NCBI GenBank assembly: GCA_035582835.1
Contig: JAYKAV010003083.1
Location: forward strand, 391,139 to 455,138
Reading direction: 5' to 3'
DNA length: 64,000 nt
Source of the DNA: Phoebastria nigripes
Lineage: Eukaryota > Chordata > Aves > Procellariiformes > Diomedeidae
This document shows positions 52,517 to 62,069 of this stretch, piece by piece (positions within the stretch are counted from its first letter, which is position 1; each line of letters starts with the position of its first letter). The notes under the pieces are model-generated. The model was not told the DNA's origin and ran no database searches. It saw nothing but the letters and a program-made list of their open reading frames with translations. The position numbers and the translations under genes are program-made.

Positions 52517-52561
52517 CTTGTCTTCACTAAAGATTTCAGTACTTGTCTACACTAAAGATTT
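52517..52561. repeat. 25-bp period direct duplication
   Basis: CTTGTCTWCACTAAAGATTT occurs at 52,517-52,536 and 52,542-52,561 with one mismatch. The unit resembles the CTTGTCTACACT opening seen in some old amniote DNA-transposon-like repeats, but I cannot assign it. Confidence 0.85.
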
Positions 52562-55500
52562 TTTCTTGCAAAGTTACACTGGTGGCTACAGCAAGGCATA
52601 GTTTCAGAAGAGAGACACCCTGCACAATAATACTCTTGTTAATTATGTTCTATTTATTACAGCAGCTAAAAAACAGCAGCAAAGGATGTTGATCCCAAGA
52701 ACTGTGATTTTTACCTCATAGCTATCTCTTAAATCTTGCTTAAAGACAAATACTGAAAATTAGATAGACTTTTCTTCATAGAAAAAATTTCAGCTTCTGA
52801 AAACTCCTTCTGTCACATGAGCATCTGATGGAGATTCCCTGCCACAATCAGGGAGTTTTCTTGTGCCTGAGTCTGGGTGAGACTCAGATGCCTGGGCAGT
52901 GATGTCTCAGGATGCACTCTGTGTTTCCTTGAGACCCAGAGAATTCTCCTGGAAAAGGCTTTTTGGGAAATTCTTTCCCTTCTCCTTCCAGATGTGACCA
53001 TAGTAGAACTACTCGCTGCGATTGCACTGCCCTCCTGCTCGGGTTTGCCAAAAGACTCAACCTGTAGCAGGGACAACACAGAAATTACTCCGCAAGTTCT
53101 GGGTGATGTCTGTCTTGGCATTTGGGATACTTTGATCTCATTACAAGGTGTGCAGCTCTCCCCATTAACTGCTCACCTACACAGAGATCTGAGCACCAGC
53201 TGAGGTCTTCAGTATTTCAACACCCTGACCTCTCTCTTTATCAAGCCTTTAGCCTATCATCTGTAAGTAATTTTGCCATNTCATTTGGGTGTTGTTAAGA
53301 GAAATACTTTTAAAATATTGCATGTTTCTCAACTACAATAAGATGAATGCCATACACATAATGGATACCAGCAGACACGAACCCTCTGTTCAAAGCATTG
53401 TCCCTTTACTAAGCTAGAAGGTAATATGTCCTTTGATTTAGGGGTTTTATTTTACTCCTCTTACTACATTGTATTAGTCACCCTATAATGAGACCAACTA
53501 AAATATTAGGTATAAACCTTTAGCTTCACTCCAAATATTTTACAATGATTACTGAATTAAACTCTTTTTTAAGTTGTCACCTTCTTAGCTGAAGCCTCTT
53601 TCATTATTTTGGAAGATGGCAATATAAACAAGACATATAAAACTCCTCTTTTTCAGGTAACATGCATGGACCTAATTTTTAATTGCTATTTAAAGCTGGA
53701 TGATGAGCTAGAAGATGACATGTAGATCAAGGCTTAACCGGTGTTGCCACACAGCTACATTAGCAAAGAAGCCGCTCATACAGGGAAAAGGAGCTACTCT
53801 GCTGCTAAAGTTAAATCACATTGCTGAAGGACATAAGCTGTACCTGCAATGGACTCACATGAAAGAGTGATGTGGGTTTTATTTGGCACAGCATAGCCAG
53901 ATGTTGGCTAGAAGCACCAGCAAACCTCAGAACAAAGTATTAAATGCCCACATACCTATTCACCTCCACACAGGACCTGCCAGACCAGGGGTCTAACCGT
54001 AAAGAAACAGGACTGGCAGCCCAGTTAACAGGAGCAGGCAGAGGCATGAACGAGGTAAAGATCTGGCCCCACTCCCGCCACTCACCGTCCACCACAAGGC
54101 TGTGTGGGATGGGCATGTAACAACTGAAGGATGCATAAGGCCAGCAGTGAGTCCCTGCACGCCCGTGGCCCGGAGGAAGCGGAGAGGCAGTCTGCGTCAG
54201 ACGCCCCTGAGTCACCGTGCCTCCCAGGCCAGTCCCCTGGGGTGCAGTTTACAGTCACCGGGACCTAACTTTTAGTCATCAGTCATACAGAAGCGATGCC
54301 TGAGCAGAGCCAAGAAAGGCACCTGAAGTCAAGACGCAGTCAAAGTGGAGTTATGGGTAAACAAAATCCAGCTGGGGTTCGAATAACTACACCTCAACAT
54401 AAACCAATGGAGAATTTATGCCACTCTTTTTCATTCTTCCCCTTTTAATATTTGTGTGATAGATGTAGAGCTAAGCTGATGCGTATGTTAAAAAAAATGC
54501 TGGAAGTAGAAGCATGTGGTAGATGAGCAAGTTCCAGCAGAGCCACATGGGGAGGTAGCTCATACTAGAGCTACCCAGATTAATTTTATAAGCACTTCTA
54601 TGCTCAGGTGATATGGATGCACTCATGTACTTCATGCACAAAAACTAATTAGGGAGAAGCACACACCTCTAATTCTAGCAGACCAGTGCAGCTATTAATT
54701 GAAATAATGCTCATCTTCTGTAATCATCTCCTACATGATCTGGGGTTCCCTTTTCTCTGTGGCATCTTTGAAGATGATGCGGACTTTTGAGGCCATACAC
54801 TACAATCAGGAAGGAAAGTATGACTGTTTAATTGAGGTATGGTTTCTATTTTCTGAAGTAACTTGTGCCAGTAACATCAAATGTCAAGGTTCTGGACTGT
54901 CTTATCTTGTAGTAGATTTTATATACCTGATCTCATACAGTGTGAGTTTCTTTGCCTGGAAGCTTTCCAAAATACTACATCAGTATATTACCTGTAGGCT
55001 GAAGAATTCTCCTCCTTTTACCTGCAATCGGCCGAGTTGCTGTCTGTGGACTGTGCAATCTTCACCTCATTAAGGTTATTTAGTGCTCAAGGAGCACATC
55101 ACAGCTTTGAAGCTGATGAGGTCAGCTTCTTGATGGTTCCTCCTTGAGAAAAAATCATGCTAGGGGAAGGATTTTCTAGTGCTTCTGTGTTGCTAAGATG
55201 GTCCCTTGAAGATACTTCCACTTGTTGCAAATTAGGGAAAAGCCAACTGCTCATTTTCCAAATGGATGGACCAACGTAAAGTGTTACAGTCCCAGAGCAG
55301 AGTCAATGTAAAGAAAGACAGCCATCTTCACTTCAGCTATTGATAAAGGTTGCTGGAACTTCCTCAGTTAGCCTTTTGCTGCCATGCTTTTGAGAGTTCA
55401 CAGACCTTTCTGCTCCACAAGAGAGCTGTGGAAACAATAAACTCTAGGTAGTGGATTTTAATAAACAGCTGGAAACTTAGGTTTTCATATATTCCTGAAC

Positions 55501-56104
55501 ATGATGCTTGGATGCTTCCATACAGTAGCCTTGAAGTTTATTTATGCTTAAAAATTGTTTGTCCTAACACCAAACACAGACATTAATTTTTCTTTGAAGT
55601 CAGTTGAAATCTTAACTTATTACTTTGGGGACAGGGTCCAACAAATTGTTTCCAGTATACAGGAGAAAACATAAAATTTACATGGAATGTGCAAGAGAAA
55701 GGTAGTTTCATAGTAAGAGCATATGGTAAATATGGGCTTCCTCTTTGGGTCAAGTCTTGGCCCATATAGAAGGACACAGAGGATGCTCTTCTTTTAACAT
55801 GTGTGCAATACTCCATCACTATTGAAATAAATTTTGTGAATTTGTACACAAATTCAGAAACAACAAAGTCTACAAGCAGTACAGCATAATGGGAACTCCT
55901 GACACTGAGATCTGCATGAATGAATGTAGAAGGTAAACTTGACTTGACTGAGCCTTCATTTTCCCCTCTCCTCAACGTGAATGTTGTTTCTTCAAAGTAA
56001 CATTAGCAAAAGCAATTCAAAGCTCAGCTATGTGTACACAGCACTGTTATTTCTTTACAGCAACTTTCATTGTAATAAAAAAATAGTAAGACCTTTTACC
56101 TTGA

Positions 56105-56332
56105 TACAGTGCTTTTCATCTTCAAAGCATTTTCACAAATACGCTCTAGCTAATCTGAACACCCCTTTAACATAGTTAAGGTTGATTATCATCACGATTA
56201 TGACTTTACAGGAGGGACAGAGTTTAAATTACTTAAATGCACAAGAGACTTTGATGTCAGAAGAGGGATTAAAACTCAAGGGTCACTATGTCCTAATTAT
56301 CTGCCCACAACATTAGACCCTCTTCTCCCAAC
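56105..56332 (-). mobile_element. Ancient MIR/CORE-SINE remnant, near full length
   Basis: In plus-strand order the block shows AAAGCATTTTCACAAATA (the tail AAAGCGCTTTACAAA type), then GATTATCATCACGATTATGA, TTTACAGGAGGGACAGAG, AAATTACTTAAATGCACAAG, GGGATTAAAACTCAAGG, and finally ACATTAGACCCTCTTCTCCC. Each corresponds in order to the reverse complement of the MIR tail, core, B box and A box. The element therefore lies on the minus strand and is close to full length but highly diverged. Confidence 0.68.
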
Positions 56333-57102
56333 CTTGGTTTGCACTGTGAAAAATTATCTTCTTATACATAGACTGTTTTCTATATTTAACTAAATAATAT
56401 ACTATTTATGTAATTAAAGTGCTTCTTACACAAACAAGAATGTTTCAGTTAATTTGGCCAAGATTCCACAACTCTGTCAGGCATACAGCCAAAACTGTTA
56501 GTTGTGGGGACCTTAAATTGTCAGACCTTCCCACCAGTACTTCTAAGGACAGGGTTTTCAGGTATTGACTACATGTGGACTTTCACCATGATCCTCTCGA
56601 GGCATAAAAAATGACACTTACATTTAAGTTTGAAGGGCCTTAATCTGGTGTATAAATTACTTATTTTCACCTAAAGGTCTTCTGTATTTTTTGAATGGTG
56701 TAAGGTGTAAATGAGACTTAGTTCTTACGCATTATTTTAACTTAAGCCAAGGAAACACTGCCCATGAGACACAGCCACCTTGAAATACTGAGAAATCAAA
56801 GCAGAGAGACTCCAACTCATTGTGCATTTATTTTATTTTTGAAAAAGTGGAATGAAACTCCACTAAATTACTCATTTTTATTCAGATAAATGGATTTACA
56901 TTCCATCATTTAGAATATGAAGTACAAAGTGCACCCTCTAGGAAAATACAAAGCTACTGTTTTATTTCAAGGTTTTCTGGAATGTCATAAACGGAATTGT
57001 GAACTGAAATTGCAACCTCTCTAGTAATCCTGTAACTGGTGTCTTTTTAATAGTGTATGTTCATCCTGAACATCTATGTTCACGATGTTTTCCTGAATAT
57101 TA

Positions 57103-57127
57103 TGGTGGTGGTTTTGGTGGGGTGGTG
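57103..57127 (+). repeat. G/T-rich (GGTGGT)n tract
   Basis: GGTGGTGG, TTTT and GGTGGGGTGGTG give four or more GG pairs in 25 bases. This is simple sequence with at most weak two-layer quadruplex potential. Confidence 0.7.
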
Positions 57128-58393
57128 TTTGATTACCTGCTTCCAATTTCAAATGGCTGCTGAAGAAAGCTGACTGCTCACAATGATAAATGCTGCGTTA
57201 AAAATTTCTAGATTACAGTTTACTGATGAACAGTTACTGAACTGGATTCCATCTCTCAGTCCTGTAACAGGATTTTAATTTTAAGCTATTCAAAACTGAG
57301 TTACCAAAAGCATATTGTCTACAGAAATGAAAGCATTTAAAAATGTTTATTTCACAAAGCACTATTTCTTACCTGTTATTGAACAGTTAAATCATTTTGA
57401 AGGCTTAAATGCATGTATGGCTCAACCTAGGTTGTAAGCTGGTGTAAGTAATGGGAATTCACTAGCTGCTGATACACGGTGAGCTCACTTGAAGAAGTGC
57501 AAAAATTCATATTGATACAGGTTTTCCTTACTAGTTAACTGCTAAATTGAAATTAGCATGGTATTAAATTTGAAAAGGTATTTAGTTTGTCTGCAAGAAT
57601 ACAGTTTTTCAGCTCCTTTTTCTGATTCTGAGTATAAGCTGTCCACCCACTGTCTGGAATGTGCCAAAACAGCGGCTCAGACTAGACATCTTCGGAAACC
57701 CCATCTAATGAAGCTTCTTTTGAGCTTCCTGCTCAACATTTCTTGAAGTATCTATGTCATTAACAATTCACCATGAGCAGGCTTTTCTGCCTGCTGTTCT
57801 GTGTTCAGATTTATCCTGGATATATAGAGAGCTTTATATAGAGGAATACTCCTACAAAATACATATAGTACAGAGAGTCCATAAGCATGAAGCTGGAAAG
57901 CTGGTACCTCTCTGGACAGCTACAGGATCAAACTCCCGTGGGAACAGCCTGTGCAGGAACAGCTAGCACAAGTTTTAAATGGGAGTAAGAAAGGACTCTT
58001 TTAACATATGGTCTGTGAGAGTTCAAATAGTGAATATTTTCACACTATTTAAACAAAGTGAGCTCTCATATTCAAAAAGGAGCAAAAAATAGAACCAGAA
58101 AAGCAAATGGATTGCACACAGTTGTGGTAAAAGATGAATACTGCAACACAACTGACACAGCTTTTTAGAAGCAATTCAACGGAGGAAAACTGTAGTAGAA
58201 TTAAAACAGAAGGAATTGCCAAAAATTATTCACTAAAAGATTCTGTGCACTGTAAGTAGAACGTATACCTTCAATAGAAAGGCCAACCTAGAATGAGAAT
58301 AGGGTAAATTTCAGTCTTAATATGGTATTATGGCTATACTGTACCACACTGAAGAAGTTAACATGTAACTTCACCTATGTCCTTCTTTCTCCC

Positions 58394-58399
58394 TTTATT
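58394..58399 (-). terminator. Candidate polyadenylation signal AATAAA (minus strand)
   Basis: The plus strand reads TTTATT here, giving AATAAA on the minus strand about 200 bases after the TAG of exon candidate D. The spacing suits a short 3' UTR, but AATAAA is frequent by chance in AT-rich sequence. Confidence 0.25.
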
Positions 58400-58596
58400 A
58401 AACTATGATTTTCCAAAGTCCATTTCTCATCAGTATAGTCTCACATTTTGAACTGCAGTAAGAAGTCTTCAGCCTCTGTGACAAACATCCCAGATGTATA
58501 TGAAAATTTCTAACATACACTGAAGACAAGAGGATAAAGTGTTTAAAGCTGCACAGAGAGCAAATTCCAGCTGAAACGCAAGTTCAACACTAGCTG

Positions 58597-60109
58597 CTAC
58601 TGCCTTAAGTTATCAGGAATATCCTTTTTCTGGCATACAATGAACTGCCTCACAGATCTCAGAAGATTTCTCAGCTGCGATAAAATGTAGGACATCTGTT
58701 CAGTGATGAATCCGAGTCTGCATTTACTAGCAGACACGTGACATTTTTTAACAGACAGGTAGCACTGAGGGGCACATGAGAATGGCATGTCTGGATGGCT
58801 GAGGTCTCTCTGATAGATAAAGTTGCTTTAAAGAAAATCTACGACAAATACTTTTAAAAATAGGTCCTTCCATTTAACAAGATACTGGCTATTTTTGAAA
58901 GCTCTACATTTAATATTTATAACTATCTATAGTAATAAAATACATAAATATATCAAAACTATTAATGTTTCTCAAAATGTAAGATCATGTTACGGTAAAA
59001 TGAATGATCTGCTTAAATGTATGGACTTGTGGCAAAAAGAAAAATACCACAAATAGGAAAATTGTAATTATTAATGTATAATGATATAGTGTTTACCTTT
59101 TCGTATCACTTAAAGCTATATTTAGCTTGGAGAGCTACATATATGTACCATTTATATATGTGTACTTCAGAAAGAAAACTCCTTTTTTCCAAAACATGCT
59201 CCAGTTTGTTCTCAGAATCATTTTTCGATATTGAAAAGACCACCCTTAATTTAAACCATATTAAACCTCTAAATTAATTTTTTTTAATTGAAAACAAACC
59301 TCTTCCACTTAGTTACAAATACTATAAATTAGGAATTTTCACACATATTAGTGCTGGAATTTTGGTCTCGTTTTGCCATTTCCGGCAATCCAGGACTAAT
59401 CAGTACTTTTTGCTTCATGTCACTGTTTTATAGCGTGCTTCAGGGATTTTGTGGTGCTGTTTAGTTCCACCCTCTGTTGACAAATTGAGGAATTCTGGGG
59501 GGAAGTCAAATAAACCACAGTGTCTCCAGGAATATGGTAGGTGGTCCGGCTGAAATATGGACGATCTGAAAGTCAGTTTTCAGAGAGACCAAGCCAATGC
59601 TTAGCATTTTTAGCACATACTTACACATTTAAGTAGATAAATTATTTCTATTATACCACGACATTTGTGGAATACTGTTTTCTGGAACTGCAGCATAACT
59701 TAGAAAAGTATTTACATACCACCAGCTGCAGCATCGCTCCGTTCACATGCAGTCAGTGAAGACTCCCGGAGAGTCGCATGTAAACATGCAGATCAGAAGT
59801 ATTAAAAAGAAAGCAGGATGGGCACCCTGGCTGCAATTTCAAGGGGTATTTAAACATAGCAGCATTCTCATTGACTTAATAAAAGTATTTGTAAGATGAA
59901 AGCTTTTAAGAAAATATTAAAACCTTCACTGAGGACACATTTCAAGAATGTAATAACATTTCAGGGCTTACGGACCAGATGACAGCGATGTTTCCAAAGC
60001 ACGCTGGAGGCGTTCTGATGAGGCCACTGGTGAAGTGCTGGAAAAGCATATTAATAGAAATACTCAGAAATAATGGGATGGCAATACCCACTTCTGGAGA
60101 GGAGATATC
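58597..60109 (-). CDS. Possible compact multi-exon minus-strand gene (by-eye model)
   Basis: Four exon candidates are phase-compatible. Exon A is 60,109-59,972 (138 nt; acceptor CCCCAG after a long pyrimidine tract; donor GTAAGC). Exon B is 59,762-59,720 (43 nt; acceptor GGGAG; donor GTATGT). Exon C is 59,565-59,471 (95 nt; acceptor TTTCAG; weak donor GTGGAA). Exon D is 58,764-58,597 (acceptor CCCCTCAG; ends in TAG). Junction phases run 0, 1, 0 and the chain is open throughout, about 147 codons from the start of exon A. The only early methionine is codon 21 of exon A, giving about 127 residues. Exon A encodes a hydrophobic stretch (IAIPLFLSISI). Exon D is cysteine- and lysine-rich, then helical (MSYILSQLRNLLRSVRQFI). 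A candidate 5' exon ends at 60,282 with donor GTGAGC but has no in-frame ATG. I recognise no family. It may instead be a divergent lncRNA or a chance chain. Confidence 0.28.
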
Positions 60110-60282
60110 CTGGGGAAAAAAGGGAAAAAACAAAGCAGTTACGTCGTATGCTGTGACACAAAATCACGATAAACCGGATTTCACCCCAAGGAGCTGTTCT
60201 GCATCATATGTTCCCAATCGCTTCCTGAAGAATTCCAGCTGTGTGACTAGCATAGGGCAAAACAGCTAGCATCGGGCTCACA
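60110..60282 (-). other. Possible short first intron of the minus-strand transcript
   Basis: On the minus strand the sequence changes from GC-rich island through GGGT|GTGAGC at 60,281 to a long T/C tract ending in CCCCAG before 60,109. This would be an intron of about 172 bases joining a 5' leader inside the CpG island to exon candidate A. The leader frame has a stop at 60,456-60,458 and no ATG, so any leader is more likely untranslated. Confidence 0.25.
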
Positions 60283-60531
60283 CCCAGAGACCTGTCCCTC
60301 AGGCCCGGGGAGCGGAGTCCTCGGGCGCCCCCGGCCTCTCCCACTCGGGGCTGCCGGGCCTCCCCTGAGTCTCCTCGGGCCGGAGGCGTCAGGGGAGAGG
60401 CCCCCGGCGGCGCCGGCCGGCGCGGCCTCCCCTCAGCGCGGGCGGCCGCTGCCACCTAGCGAAGGGCGCGCGGCGACGGCGTTCCCGCGGGCGGAGGCCC
60501 CGCCCGCCCCCGCTCCGCCGCGCCGGGGAGC

Positions 60532-60551
60532 GGGGGCGGGGCGGGGCGGGG
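60532..60551 (+). promoter_or_regulatory. Overlapping GC boxes / G-quadruplex-prone run
   Basis: Four runs of four or five G are separated by single C bases, matching both tandem Sp1/KLF GC boxes and the canonical G-quadruplex pattern with one-base loops. The run lies about 90 bases upstream of the plus-strand start codon, within typical core-promoter distance for a TATA-less gene. Confidence 0.7.
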
Positions 60552-60637
60552 CCGGGCCACACGCGGCGCGCGGCCCCGGCGGGCTGGCAGGCTGCCAGCG
60601 GCACCGCCCCACCCCCGCCCCCGCCCTTCCCGCCAAC

Positions 60638-60664
60638 ATGGCCGCCGCCGCCGCGGCCGTGAAG
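60638..60664 (+). CDS. First coding exon of an unidentified CpG-island gene (partial)
   Basis: The ATG sits in a strong Kozak context, with A at -3 and G at +4 (CCAACATGG). It opens a frame reading M-A-A-A-A-A-A-V-K and then meets AAG|GTAAGC, a near-perfect vertebrate splice donor, at 60,665. Short alanine-rich first exons ending in such a donor are common for CpG-island housekeeping genes. The start lies about 90 bases downstream of a cluster of GC boxes, and no TATA box is evident. The same frame stays open to 61,246, but that extension is GC-rich low-complexity sequence and looks like intron read-through. Nine residues are too few to name the gene, and I could not recognise a second exon before the window end. 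The sequence around the ATG also resembles a YY1 site, which often lies just downstream of transcription starts. What is seen: start, frame and donor. That it is a real first exon is inference. Confidence 0.65.
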
Positions 60665-61153
60665 GTAAGCGGAGATCTGCGCCGCCATGGGTTGGGAAGG
60701 AGGCGGCGGCGGCGGCAGGCGGCGCCCACCGCCGCCCTCAACCCCTCCCCGCCTGTCGCCTACCCCCCATCCCGGGCCGGCCGCGGGCGTGCGGAGCGGG
60801 AGCGGGAGGGCGCGGGCCACGTCGCTGCCTTCCTGGCGCTGCCTCTCCCCCGCCGTGTCCTTCCCCGCTTCCTGCTCCCTTGCCGTCTCCGCCCCGCCCG
60901 CCGGGAGGGGGCCCGGGAGCACGGCCGCCTTCAGCGGTGCCAGGCGGGAGAGGGGCCACCATGGCGGGCGGCGCCGGACCGAGTGCCCCCTCCCCCCCGG
61001 CCGCCGCCTCCCCCCTTTGGGGCCTCTCCGCTGCGGGGCGGGCAGCCCCCGCACGGCGCTCCCCGCGCCTCGGCGCTGCCGCAGTCGGCGGCCCTGCCAG
61101 CGTTTCCCGGCCGTGCCCCGGCGGGCGGCCCGGGCCGTCCCGGAAGAGACGAA

Positions 61154-61176
61154 TTTTTTTTTTTTTTTTTCCCCCC
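61154..61176 (+). repeat. T17C6 homopolymer block
   Basis: Seventeen Ts followed by six Cs at the right side of the CpG island. It produces phenylalanine runs in every plus-strand frame, which argues that the frames crossing it are non-coding. Confidence 0.9.
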
Positions 61177-61289
61177 AAATGAGAGCCGGAGGCCTCTGCT
61201 GCTCAGGGTTTCCGACCCGGCTGCGGTGTGTCGGATTTGTCAGTGAGAGGGCCCGGGGCGGGTTTGTAACTATCGCGGGGTGCACAGAT

Positions 61290-61660
61290 CCCGAAGCGGC
61301 AGCAGAAGTGAGCCGGTACAGAAGTTTCGCCTAAGGCTTGTCCGTCCCGAGTGTTCAAAAACTGGCTCCAGAAGGTGACAGCCTGCGTCAGGGATGAGCT
61401 GGCCAGTTAGGCTGAAACTCGGGGTTTGTGTTTGGACCAAAATAGGATTTAGTTCTCTGAGGTGAAGTAACTCTCCCAGTCGTTACAGGGTGTAGAAATC
61501 AGTTATAAGCTGTCTTTATTTTACGGAGGCAGCAAGTTTATTCTCTTGACTGTAAATTGTATGCAGCTTGCTGTTTATTTCCTTTTAAGTGAAAGTATTT
61601 TTAATGCTGTCCTCTTCCTCTTCTCATTATCCCCAAAATAGAATAGAGGAATATAGATGT
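61290..61660 (+). other. Putative intron 1, proximal part
   Basis: Composition falls back to AT-rich after the CpG island, with no exon-like segment. It would be intronic if the plus-strand gene continues to the right. Confidence 0.5.
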
Positions 61661-61662
61661 AT

Positions 61663-62065
61663 TCATAGAATCATTAAGGTTGGAAAAGACCTCTAAGATC
61701 ATCAAGTCCAACCGTCAACCCAACACCACCATGCCCACTAAACCGTGTCCCTAAGCGCCTCATCTACACGTCTTTTAAATACTTCCAGGGATGGTGACTC
61801 AACCACTTCCCTGGGCAGCCTGGTCCAATGTTTAACCACTCTTTCAGTAAAGACATTTTTCCTAATGTCCAATCTAAACCTCCCCTGGCGCAACTTGAGG
61901 CCATTTCCTCTCGTCCTACCACTTTTTTTTGGTGACTGTCTCTGGCTTTTGAGGAAAGGTGAGACTTTTCTCCCTGAGTCAACTCCTCTGCCATTCCTTG
62001 TCTTCAATGCCTGGGCTGCTAGGTAGAAATAGACCTCAGCTCCCTTGGCAGGGTATCTCCCCACT
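61663..62065 (-). mobile_element. CR1 LINE 3' fragment (ORF2 C-terminus plus 3' end)
   Basis: This is a 5'-truncated CR1 non-LTR retrotransposon in minus orientation. The plus strand begins TCATAGAATCATTAAGGTTGG, the reverse complement of the CR1 3' terminus with its ATTCTATG motif. It continues with the familiar CR1 blocks on ATCATCAAGTCCAACC and the TTCCAGGGATGG / CTGGGCAGCCTGGTCCAATG stretch. The minus strand has an unbroken frame of about 108 codons (62,064-61,738) carrying the conserved CR1 tail motifs [28 protein letters not shown] and a terminal DEALRD. It lies in what would be the first intron of the plus-strand gene, about 1 kb past the donor and in antisense orientation. Only the C-terminal part of ORF2 is present, so it cannot mobilise itself. 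The intact frame and clear similarity suggest a relatively young copy of the type common in neognath birds. Confidence 0.93.
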
Positions 62066-62069
62066 GAGC

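Larger units (their letters stand above)
52570..58390. other. Non-coding stretch with GC-richer patch at 53,940-54,260
   Basis: No gene recognised. The patch 53,940-54,260 is CpG-bearing and could be a decayed retroelement. The frames at 52,813-53,203 are open on both strands but carry no family motif or splice support. Confidence 0.5.
60280..61280. promoter_or_regulatory. CpG island promoter, possibly bidirectional
   Basis: Base composition shifts abruptly from AT-rich flanks to very GC-rich, CpG-dense sequence for about 1 kb. The block contains repeated GC boxes (GGGGCGGGG) and no TATA box. It contains the plus-strand start at 60,638. The minus-strand exon candidates begin at its left edge, so a divergent promoter is plausible. 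The poly-T/poly-C run at 61,154-61,176 marks its right side. Such islands are normally unmethylated promoters. That this one drives two transcripts is inference. Confidence 0.85.

Noticed and set aside
52813..53203. Overlapping frames of 102 and 108 codons on opposite strands
   Set aside because: No recognisable motif, no splice support and no start context. Both strands being open points to composition.
55583..55975. 130-codon minus-strand frame
   Set aside because: Hydrophobic patches only. No splice sites at sensible phase and no known motif.
60389..61285. 298-codon open frame on the minus strand across the CpG island
   Set aside because: The GC-rich sequence is poor in stop codons. The product is low-complexity Gly/Arg/Pro/Ala, crosses the T17 run as a lysine run and overlaps equally long frames on the other strand.
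60638..61334. Plus-strand frames of 202 and 215 codons starting at 60,638 and 60,687
   Set aside because: They read through a consensus splice donor into low-complexity sequence and a phenylalanine run. Only the nine codons before the donor are kept as coding.
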